A stretch of DNA of 64,000 nucleotides from positions 62,001 to 126,000 of the forward strand of contig MAEX01000009.1 in assembly GCA_002013415.1 (NCBI GenBank), read 5' to 3'. Below, piece by piece: positions 11,606-20,151 of the stretch (the first letter of the stretch is position 1; each line of letters begins with the position of its first letter). The notes under the pieces were generated by a model. The model saw only the letters and a list, made by a program, of their open reading frames with translations. It was not told where the DNA came from and did no database searches. This DNA comes from Mycobacterium sp. D16Q14 (lineage in GTDB: Bacteria; Actinomycetota; Actinomycetes; Mycobacteriales; Mycobacteriaceae). Made by a program: the position numbers and the translations under genes.

Positions 11606-12792
11606 ACCATAGCCGAAGCCAACGGCCCGAACAGCTCGTGATTGATCTGCTCCTGTGGGATTCCGAGGGACACCAGGTCTTCATTGACGGCCGACATGAA
11701 TGGACGGGGACCGCAGACGAACACGGTAGATAGCCGGTTGAGCGGCAGCCGGTCCAAGCTCATGCGGCCGATACCGTGCGCGGGAAGCTCCACGTGCGCC
11801 CGTTCGTACCATGTGTGCAGCCGACCGGCGGGCAGTCGGCCCACGAGATCTGCCAACTCATGTCGGTAGGCGTGCGCGGCGGCCGACTGATCGGCGTGCA
11901 GGACCACCACCTCTCGCGGCGACTGCGTGGCTACGAGCTCTTGCAGCATCCCCATGATCGGCGTGCAGCCGATGCCCGCGGATACCAGAACCAACGGATC
12001 CGTCGAATCGTCGAGTGTGAACTCGCCCATAGGTAACGAGACTCGCAACTGTTGTCCCTCGAAGACGTTGTCGTAGATGAAGTTCGACACCTCACCTGCG
12101 GGCGTACCACCGCCACTGATCCGCTTGACGGCAATACGCCAGTTACCCTCCTGGGTGCCACGCGACAGGCTGTATTGACGGATCTGCCTGGCCCCGTCCG
12201 GCAACGTGACTTGTATCGATACGTACTGTCCGGGAAGGAAACTCGGCAACTCGCCAGATGCCGCGCGCAACTCGAAGCCCGCCACATCCGCCGATTCCAG
12301 TTGGCGGCGCACCACCGTGACCTGTTGCCACACATCACCCGGCGTAACCCCCGCGGCGCCGTACAGCGCCTTCTCCCGCGCGATCAACTCATCGGCCATG
12401 AGCCAGTAGAACTCGCTCCAGGCCTGCGCGACCTCTTCGGTTACCGCGGCCCCCAGCACCTCCGCGATTGCGGCGAAGAGATGCTCGTAGACGATCGGAT
12501 ACTGCTCGGCGACAATCCCCAACGAGGCGTGTTTGTGAGCAATCCTGTCGAGCACCGAATCATATTGGGCACCATTGCCTTCCAACACAAGCCCGGCGAA
12601 GGAAGCGATGGACGCGGCAAGTGCCTTGGGTTGCTCACCCGCCGCCTGGTTGCCGCGGTTGAACAGATCGCGAAGCAGTTCGGGGTGCGTCGCGAACAGC
12701 TTGGAGTAGAACAATGGTGTGATCTCGTCGATCGCCCCCGCCACAGCGGGGAGGGTTTGACGGATGACTGCCAGCGACTCTGCTGATAGCAC
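11602..12792 (-). CDS. hmp: Flavohemoglobin, nitric oxide dioxygenase
   Basis: About 396 residues from a GTG at 12792 with a good AAGGAAG site upstream (the frame is open much further but that part is not homologous). The globin domain occupies residues about 1-135, with the proximal His in IAHKHASLGI. The FAD domain contains RQYSLS, and the NAD domain has LVSAGIGCTPIMGML and FVCGPRPFM. The enzyme converts NO plus O2 to nitrate using NAD(P)H. It starts four bases after nsrR and is followed by a coupled membrane protein. Confidence 0.93.
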   Translation of the reverse strand: MLSAESLAVIRQTLPAVAGAIDEITPLFYSKLFATHPELLRDLFNRGNQAAGEQPKALAASIASFAGLVLEGNGAQYDSVLDRIAHKHASLGIVAEQYPIVYEHLFAAIAEVLGAAVTEEVAQAWSEFYWLMADELIAREKALYGAAGVTPGDVWQQVTVVRRQLESADVAGFELRAASGELPSFLPGQYVSIQVTLPDGARQIRQYSLSRGTQEGNWRIAVKRISGGGTPAGEVSNFIYDNVFEGQQLRVSLPMGEFTLDDSTDPLVLVSAGIGCTPIMGMLQELVATQSPREVVVLHADQSAAAHAYRHELADLVGRLPAGRLHTWYERAHVELPAHGIGRMSLDRLPLNRLSTVFVCGPRPFMSAVNEDLVSLGIPQEQINHELFGPLASAMV

Positions 12793-12796
12793 GTGA

Positions 12797-13210
12797 CTAC
12801 TTCCTTTCCATTGTTGGACGGGCGATTTCGGCCACCGTCCACTGATCGAGTTCGGCGAAGAATGCCTCTTGCGCCGAGCGAAGCGCGTCGCGCAGGCGAC
12901 AAGTGCGCCGGAGGGGGCAGGGTACGGCGCCCTCGCAGTCGATGACCTCGCCGCCGCGCTCCAATTTCCTGGCCAGCGATCCCACCCGACGGTCGAGTCC
13001 GCCTTGTGTGATGCACACTCCCCCGTGGCGGCCGCGGGTGCACTCAATCGCGCCCATCTCCGAAAGCCGGGCAACGACTTTCGTGGCATGCGTATAGGGC
13101 ACGCAAAGTTGGGCGGCAAGATCACCGGTGTGCAGCTGAGCGCCCGGCCCCTCGGCGGCCAGCCGCATGACAATGCGCAGACCCAGGTCGGTGAATCGCG
13201 TTAGTTGCAC
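12797..13210 (-). CDS. nsrR: Rrf2 family nitric-oxide-sensing repressor NsrR
   Basis: A 137-residue Rrf2 regulator with an N-terminal winged helix (MQLTRFTDLGLRIVMRLA; CVPYTHATKVVARLSEMG) and three cysteines in CEGAVPCPLRRTC. The C-x5-C-x5-C spacing equals that of the [4Fe-4S] cluster ligands of Streptomyces NsrR. Nitrosylation of the cluster relieves repression. It precedes hmp by four bases. The GTG start at 13210 lies within a 9-bp dyad, so the mRNA may be leaderless and the protein autoregulated. Confidence 0.92.
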   Translation of the reverse strand: MQLTRFTDLGLRIVMRLAAEGPGAQLHTGDLAAQLCVPYTHATKVVARLSEMGAIECTRGRHGGVCITQGGLDRRVGSLARKLERGGEVIDCEGAVPCPLRRTCRLRDALRSAQEAFFAELDQWTVAEIARPTMERK

Positions 13211-13238
13211 ATAACTTGTATATGAGATGCAAGTTATG
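13210..13238. promoter_or_regulatory. NsrR-type operator with 9-bp inverted repeat
   Basis: CATAACTTG, an 11-base spacer, then CAAGTTATG: perfect 9-bp arms. The geometry and AT content resemble NsrR sites. One arm overlaps the GTG start of nsrR. On the minus strand a TATACA (-10-like) lies six bases before that GTG, which suggests a leaderless transcript directly blocked by bound NsrR. Confidence 0.7.
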
Positions 13239-13279
13239 CGGCGATAGGGACTTTGGTCAGTACCTAGCGCTACTCGGTG

Positions 13280-14275
13280 CTAGTTGTCGGGGTCTGCGTC
13301 ACTTCTGATGTCGATGCGCCATCCGGTGAGACGCGCCGCGAGGCGGGCGTTCTGCCCCTCCTTGCCGATCGCCAGCGACAGCTGAAAATCGGGGACGATG
13401 ACGCGGGCAGCCTTACCCGCCTCATCGATGACCGATACCGATACCACCTTGGCGGGTGAGAGCGCGTTCGCGACAAACCGCGCGGGATCCGGGTCGTAAT
13501 CGATGATGTCGATCTTCTCGCCGGCGAGCTCGCTCATCACATTGCGTACCCGCTGCCCCATCGGGCCGATGCAGGCGCCCTTGGCGTTAAGTCCGGAAAC
13601 CTTCGAGGCGACCGCGATCTTGGACCGGTGCCCCGCTTCACGGGCAACCGCGACGATCTCCACGGAGCCGTCGTGAATCTCCGGCACCTCGAGTGAAAAC
13701 AGCTTGCGCACCAGATTCGGGTGCGTCCGCGACAGCGTGATCAACGGCTCACGCGCACCGCGGGATACACCAACGACATAGCAGCGCAACCGATCTCCGT
13801 GACGGTAGTCCTCACCCGGCACTTGCTCGGCCGCCGGGATGACCCCCTCGGATCCCTTCGTCTCGCTACCCATGCGGACCACGACAAGCCCCCGCGCATT
13901 GGCCCGAGCGTCGCGCTGGATCACTCCGCCGACGATCTCGCCCTCGCGGGTGGAGAACTCACCGAACTTGTGCTCGTTCTCCGCGTCACGCACGCCCTGC
14001 TGGAACACCTGCCGTGCGGTGGTGGCGGCGATACGTCCGAATCCCTCAGGCGTGGCGTCCCATTCGGTGATGAGATTGCCGTCCTCATCAGTCTCGCGGG
14101 CCAAGACACGGACCACACCGGTCTTGCGATCGAGTTCGATGCGCGCGTTGGGCTCATGCCCGTCGGTATGCCGGTAGGCCGTCAGCAGCGCCGATTTGAT
14201 GATGTCAATCGCCTCGTCGACTGTGATGCCCTTATCGGCAGCCATCAGGTTTACCGCTGCGGGATCGATATTCAT
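13280..14275 (-). CDS. nusA: Transcription termination/antitermination factor NusA
   Basis: A 331-residue NusA that binds RNA polymerase and nascent RNA, controlling pausing and termination. The N-terminal domain ([26 protein letters not shown]), S1 domain, and two KH domains ([37 protein letters not shown]) are seen. It ends soon after KH2, so it lacks the C-terminal acidic repeats of E. coli NusA, as is normal for mycobacteria. The start overlaps the rimP stop (ATGA). Confidence 0.96.
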   Translation of the reverse strand: MNIDPAAVNLMAADKGITVDEAIDIIKSALLTAYRHTDGHEPNARIELDRKTGVVRVLARETDEDGNLITEWDATPEGFGRIAATTARQVFQQGVRDAENEHKFGEFSTREGEIVGGVIQRDARANARGLVVVRMGSETKGSEGVIPAAEQVPGEDYRHGDRLRCYVVGVSRGAREPLITLSRTHPNLVRKLFSLEVPEIHDGSVEIVAVAREAGHRSKIAVASKVSGLNAKGACIGPMGQRVRNVMSELAGEKIDIIDYDPDPARFVANALSPAKVVSVSVIDEAGKAARVIVPDFQLSLAIGKEGQNARLAARLTGWRIDIRSDADPDN

Positions 14276-14799
14276 GCGCCACCTCCAGTTTCGGCTGCCC
14301 CAGCCAGATTTAGTTCCTGCGGGTTGGGCGTTGTGAACTCCACCTGCACGACCGCGCTCTCGATATCGGAGAACGCGAGATCACGGACGGTCCAGCCGGT
14401 TCCCTTGACCGGTTTACGCACCACCACTTGTATTCCGTCTTCGTTCGCGATGCCGATGCGGCCGAGCAGATCCTCACCATCGGCGAGGCGAATTTGCGCC
14501 ATCCGGCCGTGGGCACGTCGAAAATGCACCGGAGTGGTCAGCGGACGGTCGACTCCGGGTGTGGTGATTTCCAGCTCGTAGGCCTCCCAGCCGGTATCGG
14601 CCTCGTCCAAGAATGCCGATGCGGTGCGACTCAGCGCGGCGACCGCGTCCAAGTCCACCGGAGAGTCCGAGTCGACCACGACCGTGATGCGGGCAGGAAC
14701 CGTGTCGTCGTTAACGACGACACTCTCGATCTCGACGCCTGACCGGGAGAACTCGAGAGCGAGCAGCTCGATCACCTGGTCATCGGATGGCAGCCCCAT
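14272..14799 (-). CDS. rimP: Ribosome maturation factor RimP
   Basis: A 175-residue RimP, needed for 30S maturation. Seen: [26 protein letters not shown], the [19 protein letters not shown] signature, and the C-terminal SH3-like domain. It is the first gene of the minus-strand operon; the 140 bases up to the plus-strand lipoprotein start at 14940 should hold both promoters. Confidence 0.94.
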   Translation of the reverse strand: MGLPSDDQVIELLALEFSRSGVEIESVVVNDDTVPARITVVVDSDSPVDLDAVAALSRTASAFLDEADTGWEAYELEITTPGVDRPLTTPVHFRRAHGRMAQIRLADGEDLLGRIGIANEDGIQVVVRKPVKGTGWTVRDLAFSDIESAVVQVEFTTPNPQELNLAGAAETGGGA

Positions 14800-14939
14800 G
14801 GCGTTTGTGGCTCCTCATCTTGAGTTGTCGGGCGGTTCAGCTTGCACACACTAGCCGGACTCTCGTCCTGACCAGCACTCCACCTTACGCCCGGCGAGGG
14901 CTGTCATGCGCTAACCGCGCGCACTGGCAGGATGGGCGA

Positions 14940-15410
14940 ATGCCCAAAAGCCTGTCGCGCCGCGATCTGTTGATCGGCGGCGCCGCGCTCGGCGTTGCCG
15001 TCGTGGCCGCCGCGTGCCAGCAGACACCCGATGCCAAACCCGAGGTGGACGACCTGCTGATCCAGATCGACCTCGCGCAGCGCGATGCCACATCGGCGGC
15101 CGCGGCGGCCACCGCCAATGCCGAGCTGGCACCCGCGCTGACCGCCATCGCAGCAATCCGCCGCGCGCACGGTGTCGCACTGACTAAGGAGCTCGCCCGC
15201 ATCCCGGGGGCGACCACGACCACGCCGCCGTCCAGTGCCACCACATCGCCGGCATCACCACCACCACAGCTCGAACAGGTCAAGACCCAACTCAAGGACT
15301 CATCGAGATCAGCGATGGACCTGGCAACCAAACAGAGCGGATACCGCGCCGGGCTGCTGGCCTCGATCAGCGCCGCCTGTGCCTCAGCAGCCGAGGTTGA
15401 CCTGCCATGA
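14940..15410 (+). CDS. Tat-type lipoprotein, Rv2843-like
   Basis: A 156-residue protein starting at 14940. The N-terminus has a twin-arginine motif (SRRDLLIGG), a hydrophobic core and a lipobox-like VAAAC, so it is probably exported by Tat and lipidated at Cys26. The rest is Ala-rich, likely coiled helices, with a Thr/Pro-rich linker (ATTTTPPSSATTSPASPPP). Its stop overlaps the start of a ferritin-like gene (ATGA), suggesting that the two work together. The function is unknown. Confidence 0.78.
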   Translation: MPKSLSRRDLLIGGAALGVAVVAAACQQTPDAKPEVDDLLIQIDLAQRDATSAAAAATANAELAPALTAIAAIRRAHGVALTKELARIPGATTTTPPSSATTSPASPPPQLEQVKTQLKDSSRSAMDLATKQSGYRAGLLASISAACASAAEVDLP

Positions 15411-15877
15411 CAACGACCGAACCCACACCGCAGCCGGCCTCCTCGGCCGACGACACCGCATTGGCCGATGCCCTGGCCAACGAGCACGCCGCCATCTACG
15501 CGTACGGACTGGTGTCCGCACACTCGGTGCCCGACAACAACTGGCTGGTCACCGAGTGCCTCATCGAACACCGGCTATGCCGCGAAGAGTGCATCGGCAA
15601 GCTGCGTGGCCGTTCGGTGACTGCGCCGGTCGCCGCTGCCGGCTACAAGACTCCGTTCCCGGTGAACACCCCCGCCGACGCCACCAAGTTGGCGCTGCAG
15701 GTCGAGGCGGACACGGCGGCGCGCTGGCGCGCTGTCGCCGAACAGGCCGACAACGGTGACGATCGTGGATTCGCGGTACGGATGCTCACCGAGAGCGCGA
15801 TCCGCGCGGCGCGGTGGCGAGTCACCGCGGACATCACGCCCGCCAGTGTCGCGTTCCCGGGAGGAACCGAAACCTAG
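15407..15877 (+). CDS. Ferritin-like domain protein (DUF4439)
   Basis: A 156-residue helical protein matching the Rv2844/DUF4439 type: ALADALANEHAAIYAYGLVSAHS and a second helix pair with EHRLCREECIGKL. The Glu/His residues in the NEHAA and EHR motifs could bind a metal pair as in ferritin-like folds. No signal peptide is seen, while its coupled upstream partner looks exported. Its tail overlaps the convergent SRPBCC gene by four bases. Confidence 0.78.
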   Translation: MTTTEPTPQPASSADDTALADALANEHAAIYAYGLVSAHSVPDNNWLVTECLIEHRLCREECIGKLRGRSVTAPVAAAGYKTPFPVNTPADATKLALQVEADTAARWRAVAEQADNGDDRGFAVRMLTESAIRAARWRVTADITPASVAFPGGTET

Positions 15878-16356
15878 GCGAAGTGTTTCTGGGTGTCGGT
15901 GATCAGACCAGACAGCCCGCGACGGATCACCGGCTTGAGGTGGCGGGTGAAGCCGAGAGAGGGCTCGATGAAGAAGCTCCACGTGAACAGCGAGCCCGTC
16001 GCGGTGCCCACCACCTCGTAGAGCTCACCGAACCGTTTGGTGCCCGGGAAGGTCGCCGTCTCGACGGTGAACGCGTTGCGGTATCGCTCGGGACTCTCCT
16101 CCCACACAATGAACCGCTCGTTGACGGCGGCACCGGGAAGCGCGAGCTTGGCGGTGCGGGTGGAGCCCACGCCCCGCGGCTCCGGCGAAGTCCAGCTGAT
16201 CTTGTTGATGGCCTTGCACCAGTGCAGCGGACTTTCACCATTGAGTTCAGCCCACACAGTCGCCGCATCCTTGGGCAGCGGGGTGGAGTACGTATACACG
16301 AAATCGCTTGTGTTGAAATCGCTTTCGACCAACGGAGCAAGCTTAAAAGACGGCAT
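15874..16356 (-). CDS. SRPBCC family (START-like) protein
   Basis: A 160-residue protein with a polyketide-cyclase/START-like pattern: FVYTYSTPLPKDAATVWAEL at the N-terminus, the loop NERFIVWEESPERY, and a long C-terminal helix (LKPVIRRGLSGLITDTQ). Such proteins bind lipids or other hydrophobic ligands. It ends the minus-strand pair with proS, whose stop is two bases upstream of this start. The ligand is unknown. Confidence 0.8.
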   Translation of the reverse strand: MPSFKLAPLVESDFNTSDFVYTYSTPLPKDAATVWAELNGESPLHWCKAINKISWTSPEPRGVGSTRTAKLALPGAAVNERFIVWEESPERYRNAFTVETATFPGTKRFGELYEVVGTATGSLFTWSFFIEPSLGFTRHLKPVIRRGLSGLITDTQKHFA

Positions 16357-16358
16357 GT

Positions 16359-18116
16359 CTATACCTTATCGCCTACCGAAATCGCCCCCGTGACGGAGGT
16401 CACGGCGTCGGCCACCGCAATGGACTGCACCTCCCCCGTGAACCGGTTACGTAGTTCGAGGGTTCCGTCGGCCCAACCGCGACCGATCACCACGATCCAG
16501 GGCACACCGAGCAGCTCGGCGTCCTTGAACTTGACCCCCGGCGAGGCGGTGCGGTCATCGAGCAGCACCTCATGACCCAGCCGATCCAGGTCGGCGGCAA
16601 GCTGCTCGGCCCCCGCCCGCGCGGCGTCGTCCTTGTTGGCGATGACGACGTGCACATCGAACGGCGATACCGCGGCGGGCCAGCGCAGCCCGAGCTCGTC
16701 ATGCTGCTGCTCGGCGACGACGGCCACCAGCCGCGAGACGCCGACACCGTAGGAGCCCTGGGTGAGCCGCACCGGTTTGCCGTTCTCCCCGAGCACGTCG
16801 ACGGTAAATGCGTCGGTGTACTTGCGGCCCAACTGGAAAATGTGACCGATCTCGATCCCGCGTGCCGACACCAGCTGCCCGGCACCGTCGGGTGAAGGGT
16901 CACCGTCGCGCACCTCGGCGGCCTCGATGGTTCCATCAGGGGTGAAGTCGCGACCGGCGACAAGGTTGACCACGTGCTTGCCGGGTTCATCGGCACCGGT
17001 GATCCAGCTGGTGCCCTCCACGATCCGAGGATCGACCAGATAGCGAACACCGTTCGCGATCAATCCCTTCGGTCCGATGTAGCCGCGCACCAGGAACGAA
17101 TGCTTGGCGAAGTCCGCATCACCGAGCAGCTCGTACTCGGCGGGCTCCAGCGCGGCACCGAGGCGCTTGTCGTCAACCTCACGATCCCCGGGCACGCCAA
17201 CGGCGAGCAGCTCCCACTCACCACCGGGCTGGCGCACCTTCAGCAGAATGTTCTTCAGAGTGTCGGCCGCCGTCACGGACCTGCCGAGATCGGCGGAGTT
17301 CGCCCAGTCCACCAGAGTAGCGATGGTCGGAGTGTCACCCGTCTCATGCACCACGGCCTCGGGAAGTCCTTCGACGGACCGCGCCGGCGGTGCCGGCGTG
17401 ACGACCGCCTCGACGTTGGCGGCATATCCAGACTCCACGCATCGCACGAAAGTGTCTTCCCCGGTGGGGCTTTCGGCGAGAAACTCCTCGGAGGCGCTAC
17501 CGCCCATGGCTCCCGAGGTGGCGGCCACAATCACATAGTCCAGGCCCAGTCGGCCGAAGATCCGTTGGTACGCCTCACGGTGCGCGTGATAAGCCGCCTT
17601 GAGCCCGTCATCGGAGGTATCGAAGGAGTACGAGTCCTTCATGACGAATTCGCGCCCACGCAGAATGCCCGCACGCGGACGCGCCTCGTCCCGGTACTTC
17701 GTCTGGACCTGGTAGAGGATGACCGGGAAATCCTTGTAGGAGCTGTACTCCCCCTTCACGGTGAGCGCGAAGAGCTCCTCGTGGGTGGGGCCCAGCATCA
17801 TGTCGTTATCGCGCCGATCCTTGAGCCGGAACAGCGAATCGCCGTACTCGGTCCATCGGTTCGTGGTCTCATACGGTGCGCGCGGAAGCAGAGCCGGCAG
17901 CAGGATCTCCTGGCCGCCAATGGCATTCATCTCTTCGCGAACGATGTTCTCGATCTTGCGGAGGACCCGAAGGCCGAGCGGCAGCCAGCTGTAGACACCC
18001 GGCGCTATGGGCCGCACATAGCCCGCGCGGATGAGCAGCTTGTGGCTGGGAACCTCGGCGTCGGCCGGGTCGTCGCGCAGCGTGCGTACGAAAAGCTCGG
18101 AGAGCCGGGTGATCAT
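16359..18116 (-). CDS. proS: Prolyl-tRNA synthetase
   Basis: A 585-residue bacterial-type ProRS that charges tRNA-Pro. Class II motifs are clear (motif 2 [22 protein letters not shown]; the [17 protein letters not shown] motif 3 region), with an inserted editing (YbaK-like) domain between them and an anticodon-binding C-terminus. The start ATG at 18116 overlaps the TGA of a nine-codon leader ORF, and a second copy of the same leader motif lies just upstream, so expression may be coupled to leader translation. Confidence 0.96.
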   Translation of the reverse strand: MITRLSELFVRTLRDDPADAEVPSHKLLIRAGYVRPIAPGVYSWLPLGLRVLRKIENIVREEMNAIGGQEILLPALLPRAPYETTNRWTEYGDSLFRLKDRRDNDMMLGPTHEELFALTVKGEYSSYKDFPVILYQVQTKYRDEARPRAGILRGREFVMKDSYSFDTSDDGLKAAYHAHREAYQRIFGRLGLDYVIVAATSGAMGGSASEEFLAESPTGEDTFVRCVESGYAANVEAVVTPAPPARSVEGLPEAVVHETGDTPTIATLVDWANSADLGRSVTAADTLKNILLKVRQPGGEWELLAVGVPGDREVDDKRLGAALEPAEYELLGDADFAKHSFLVRGYIGPKGLIANGVRYLVDPRIVEGTSWITGADEPGKHVVNLVAGRDFTPDGTIEAAEVRDGDPSPDGAGQLVSARGIEIGHIFQLGRKYTDAFTVDVLGENGKPVRLTQGSYGVGVSRLVAVVAEQQHDELGLRWPAAVSPFDVHVVIANKDDAARAGAEQLAADLDRLGHEVLLDDRTASPGVKFKDAELLGVPWIVVIGRGWADGTLELRNRFTGEVQSIAVADAVTSVTGAISVGDKV

Positions 18117-18142
18117 TGATGAGCCTCTCGGGCGAAGACCAT
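18113..18142 (-). CDS. Nine-residue leader ORF overlapping the proS start
   Basis: ATG at 18142 reads M-V-F-A-R-E-A-H-Q and stops at TGA (18115-18113), which overlaps the proS ATG as ATGA. The same peptide pattern (VFA-x-x-AH-x-stop) and identical stop/start overlap occur before the hydrolase-like gene at 51187. I infer a translated, coupled upstream ORF. No strong ribosome-binding site is visible (GAGAGG lies about 12 bases upstream). Confidence 0.5.
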   Translation of the reverse strand: MVFAREAHQ

Positions 18143-18171
18143 GTTTTCGTTGAGCCTCTCGGGCGAAGACC
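18120..18171. repeat. Tandem direct repeat of the leader-ORF element upstream of proS
   Basis: GAGCCTCTCGGGCGAAGACC occurs exactly twice, at 18121-18140 and 18152-18171, 31 bases apart and both preceded by T. A third copy with three changes lies at 51191-51211, again ending three bases before a start codon. The proximal copy encodes the end of the leader peptide; the distal copy is in a different frame. Confidence 0.8.
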
Positions 18172-18232
18172 GTCAGTTACGGTTGCACAGCATATCGGCG
18201 CGCCGTCGAGGCCTCCGGCTAGCATCGAACGC

Positions 18233-18592
18233 ATGCGTGCGTGGGCGATCATTCCGGCGGTGGCGATGTTCGGCCTGGGAGTCGCGGCGCCCGCCGACGC
18301 CGCCCCGGCCACGGTCACATACTCGTTGTCGGCAATCGGAATCGGCAATGCCGACTTCACCGTCTCTTACCAAGACGGGAATCAGCTCCGGGAGGAGTCG
18401 GGACACACGTTCGCCGGGTATTACTGGGAGCGCACGGTGAAGCTCAACGGAGCCCCGCCGGTTCTTCGAGTGACCGCGGCCGGACCTCCGAGCGTGTTCC
18501 GGATGTCCTGTCACATCACCGTCAATGACGGCATCCCCGTCACCAACGGACTGCTGTTCCGCGCCGGGGACTACACCCCGCAGGACTGCTAG
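18233..18592 (+). CDS. Small secreted protein, MmpS-like fold suspected
   Basis: A 119-residue protein starting at 18233 with a signal peptide (MRAWAIIPAVAMFGLGVAAPADA-AP). The mature part begins with a VTYSLSAIGIGNADFTVSY strand pattern and ends with RMSCHITVNDGIPV and two cysteines, loosely resembling the soluble domain of MmpS proteins (compare [10 protein letters not shown] in the mmpS of this window). The function is unknown. It is convergent with efpA; the stop codons overlap. Confidence 0.72.
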   Translation: MRAWAIIPAVAMFGLGVAAPADAAPATVTYSLSAIGIGNADFTVSYQDGNQLREESGHTFAGYYWERTVKLNGAPPVLRVTAAGPPSVFRMSCHITVNDGIPVTNGLLFRAGDYTPQDC

Positions 18593-20115
18593 GCCGGTTG
18601 TTCTTCGTCCAGGCCCTGGTCGTGCGCGGACTGCGCCTTCTGCGCGTGCGCGACGTCGGCAGCGGTGTAGCTGATGAACAACGCTGCCACTCCCACCAGC
18701 ACGGCGGTACCGGCGATCCACAGCATGCCGTAGGTGTAGCCGTGGTCGAGGGCGTGCAGCTGCGCGTGGTTCATGTTCTGCACCGGCCCCTTGGCACCAC
18801 CCAGGTACAGCGTCCGCGAGGTGATGATCGCCTGGATGATCACCAGGACGATTGGTCCGCCCAAGTTTTGCAGCATGAGGGAAATGGCGGACAGCGGCCC
18901 GATGCGGTCGGCATCCACGCCGGTGATGGCGGACAAGATCACCGGCACCACAATGGTGCCGATGCCGAGTCCACCGACGAAGATGGCCGTCGCGAAATCC
19001 GGGAAGTACGCGATGGTCCGGTCAATCGTCGAGCCGTAGAGCATCGCACCGAACACGACCACACCACCGCACAGAATCAGCACCCGAGGCGCCATCCGCG
19101 TGACGAGTTGCGACGACAGAGCCAAGCCGATTCCCATGCCGACGACGAACGGAATGGCAGAGACTCCGGTTCGCAACGGGCTGTATTTCATCAGGTCCTG
19201 CATGTACAGGCCGATGGTGATGGTCAGGGTGAAGAGCACCCCGCCGGCCATGAAAATCGCCGCGAAGGTAGCAACCCGATTGCGATCCTTGAACAGGCTA
19301 AGCGGCAGCACCGGGTTCTCCGCGGTGCGTTCGACGAGCAGGAATGCGATCAGGAGCACGGCGGCGGCGACCAGCGACACGATCGTGTAGGGCGAATCCC
19401 AGCCGCGGTCGGGCCCCTGGGTGAAGCCGAACACCGCGGCGGTACAGCCGAGCGTCGCCAACACCGATCCCGTGACGTCCAGCTTCATCGGTTCGCGTTC
19501 GGTCTCGGACAGCGACCGCACGGCGAGGTAGATCATCAGCGCACCGGCGGGCACATTGATCAGGAAGGCCAGACGCCAGGACACCTCGGCCAGCGCACCG
19601 CCGACAATCAGTCCGGCGATGGAACCCACCCCCGTCATGGCACCGAACACCGCGACGGCCGCGGTACGCAGCGGCCCCTTGGGGAACGTGGTCGCGACCA
19701 ACGCCAGCGCGGTGGGCGATGCGACGGCCGCACCAACTCCCTGGATGAGACGGAAGACCGCCAGGCCGATGTCCTCCTGCGCGAGGCCCACCCCGATCGA
19801 GGCGAGGGTGAACAGCGCGATGCCACCGATGAAGACCCGCTTACGGCCGAAGGTGTCACCGAGGCGTCCACCGAGCAACATCAGCCCGCCAAACGACAGC
19901 ATGTACGCGGTGATGACCCAGCTTCGGGTGGCATCGTTGAGGTGCAGCTCGGCCTGAATCTTGGGCAGCGTGACGACCGCGATGGTGCCGTCCATGGTGG
20001 CCAGGAACTGCATACCGGCAATCGCGATGACGGCATACAGGTAGTGCCGGGACGGCAGAAGTTCTCGCGCCTTTTGAGTGAGCTGCTCGACGCTGAGGGC
20101 AGGCATGGAGGACAC
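18589..20115 (-). CDS. efpA: MFS efflux pump EfpA
   Basis: A 508-residue, fourteen-helix MFS transporter of the QacA/DHA2 type. The motif A region GGRLGDTFGRKRVFIGG and a typical DHA2 opening (IAGMQFLATMDGTIAVVTLPKIQ) are clear. EfpA is an essential mycobacterial inner-membrane exporter linked to lipid transport and drug tolerance. The frame starts at GTG 20115; an ATG at 20106 (MPALSVE) is equally possible. It occupies the Rv2846c position, next to cysG. Confidence 0.92.
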   Translation of the reverse strand: MSSMPALSVEQLTQKARELLPSRHYLYAVIAIAGMQFLATMDGTIAVVTLPKIQAELHLNDATRSWVITAYMLSFGGLMLLGGRLGDTFGRKRVFIGGIALFTLASIGVGLAQEDIGLAVFRLIQGVGAAVASPTALALVATTFPKGPLRTAAVAVFGAMTGVGSIAGLIVGGALAEVSWRLAFLINVPAGALMIYLAVRSLSETEREPMKLDVTGSVLATLGCTAAVFGFTQGPDRGWDSPYTIVSLVAAAVLLIAFLLVERTAENPVLPLSLFKDRNRVATFAAIFMAGGVLFTLTITIGLYMQDLMKYSPLRTGVSAIPFVVGMGIGLALSSQLVTRMAPRVLILCGGVVVFGAMLYGSTIDRTIAYFPDFATAIFVGGLGIGTIVVPVILSAITGVDADRIGPLSAISLMLQNLGGPIVLVIIQAIITSRTLYLGGAKGPVQNMNHAQLHALDHGYTYGMLWIAGTAVLVGVAALFISYTAADVAHAQKAQSAHDQGLDEEQPA

Positions 20116-20151
20116 CTTACCGTCCTCTTAACGTGCCCTTAGGTCACAAAC

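Noticed and set aside
12793..13173. Extended N-terminus of flavohemoglobin overlapping nsrR
   Set aside because: The extension is not globin-like; the GTG at 12792 has a good ribosome-binding site and starts at the globin domain.
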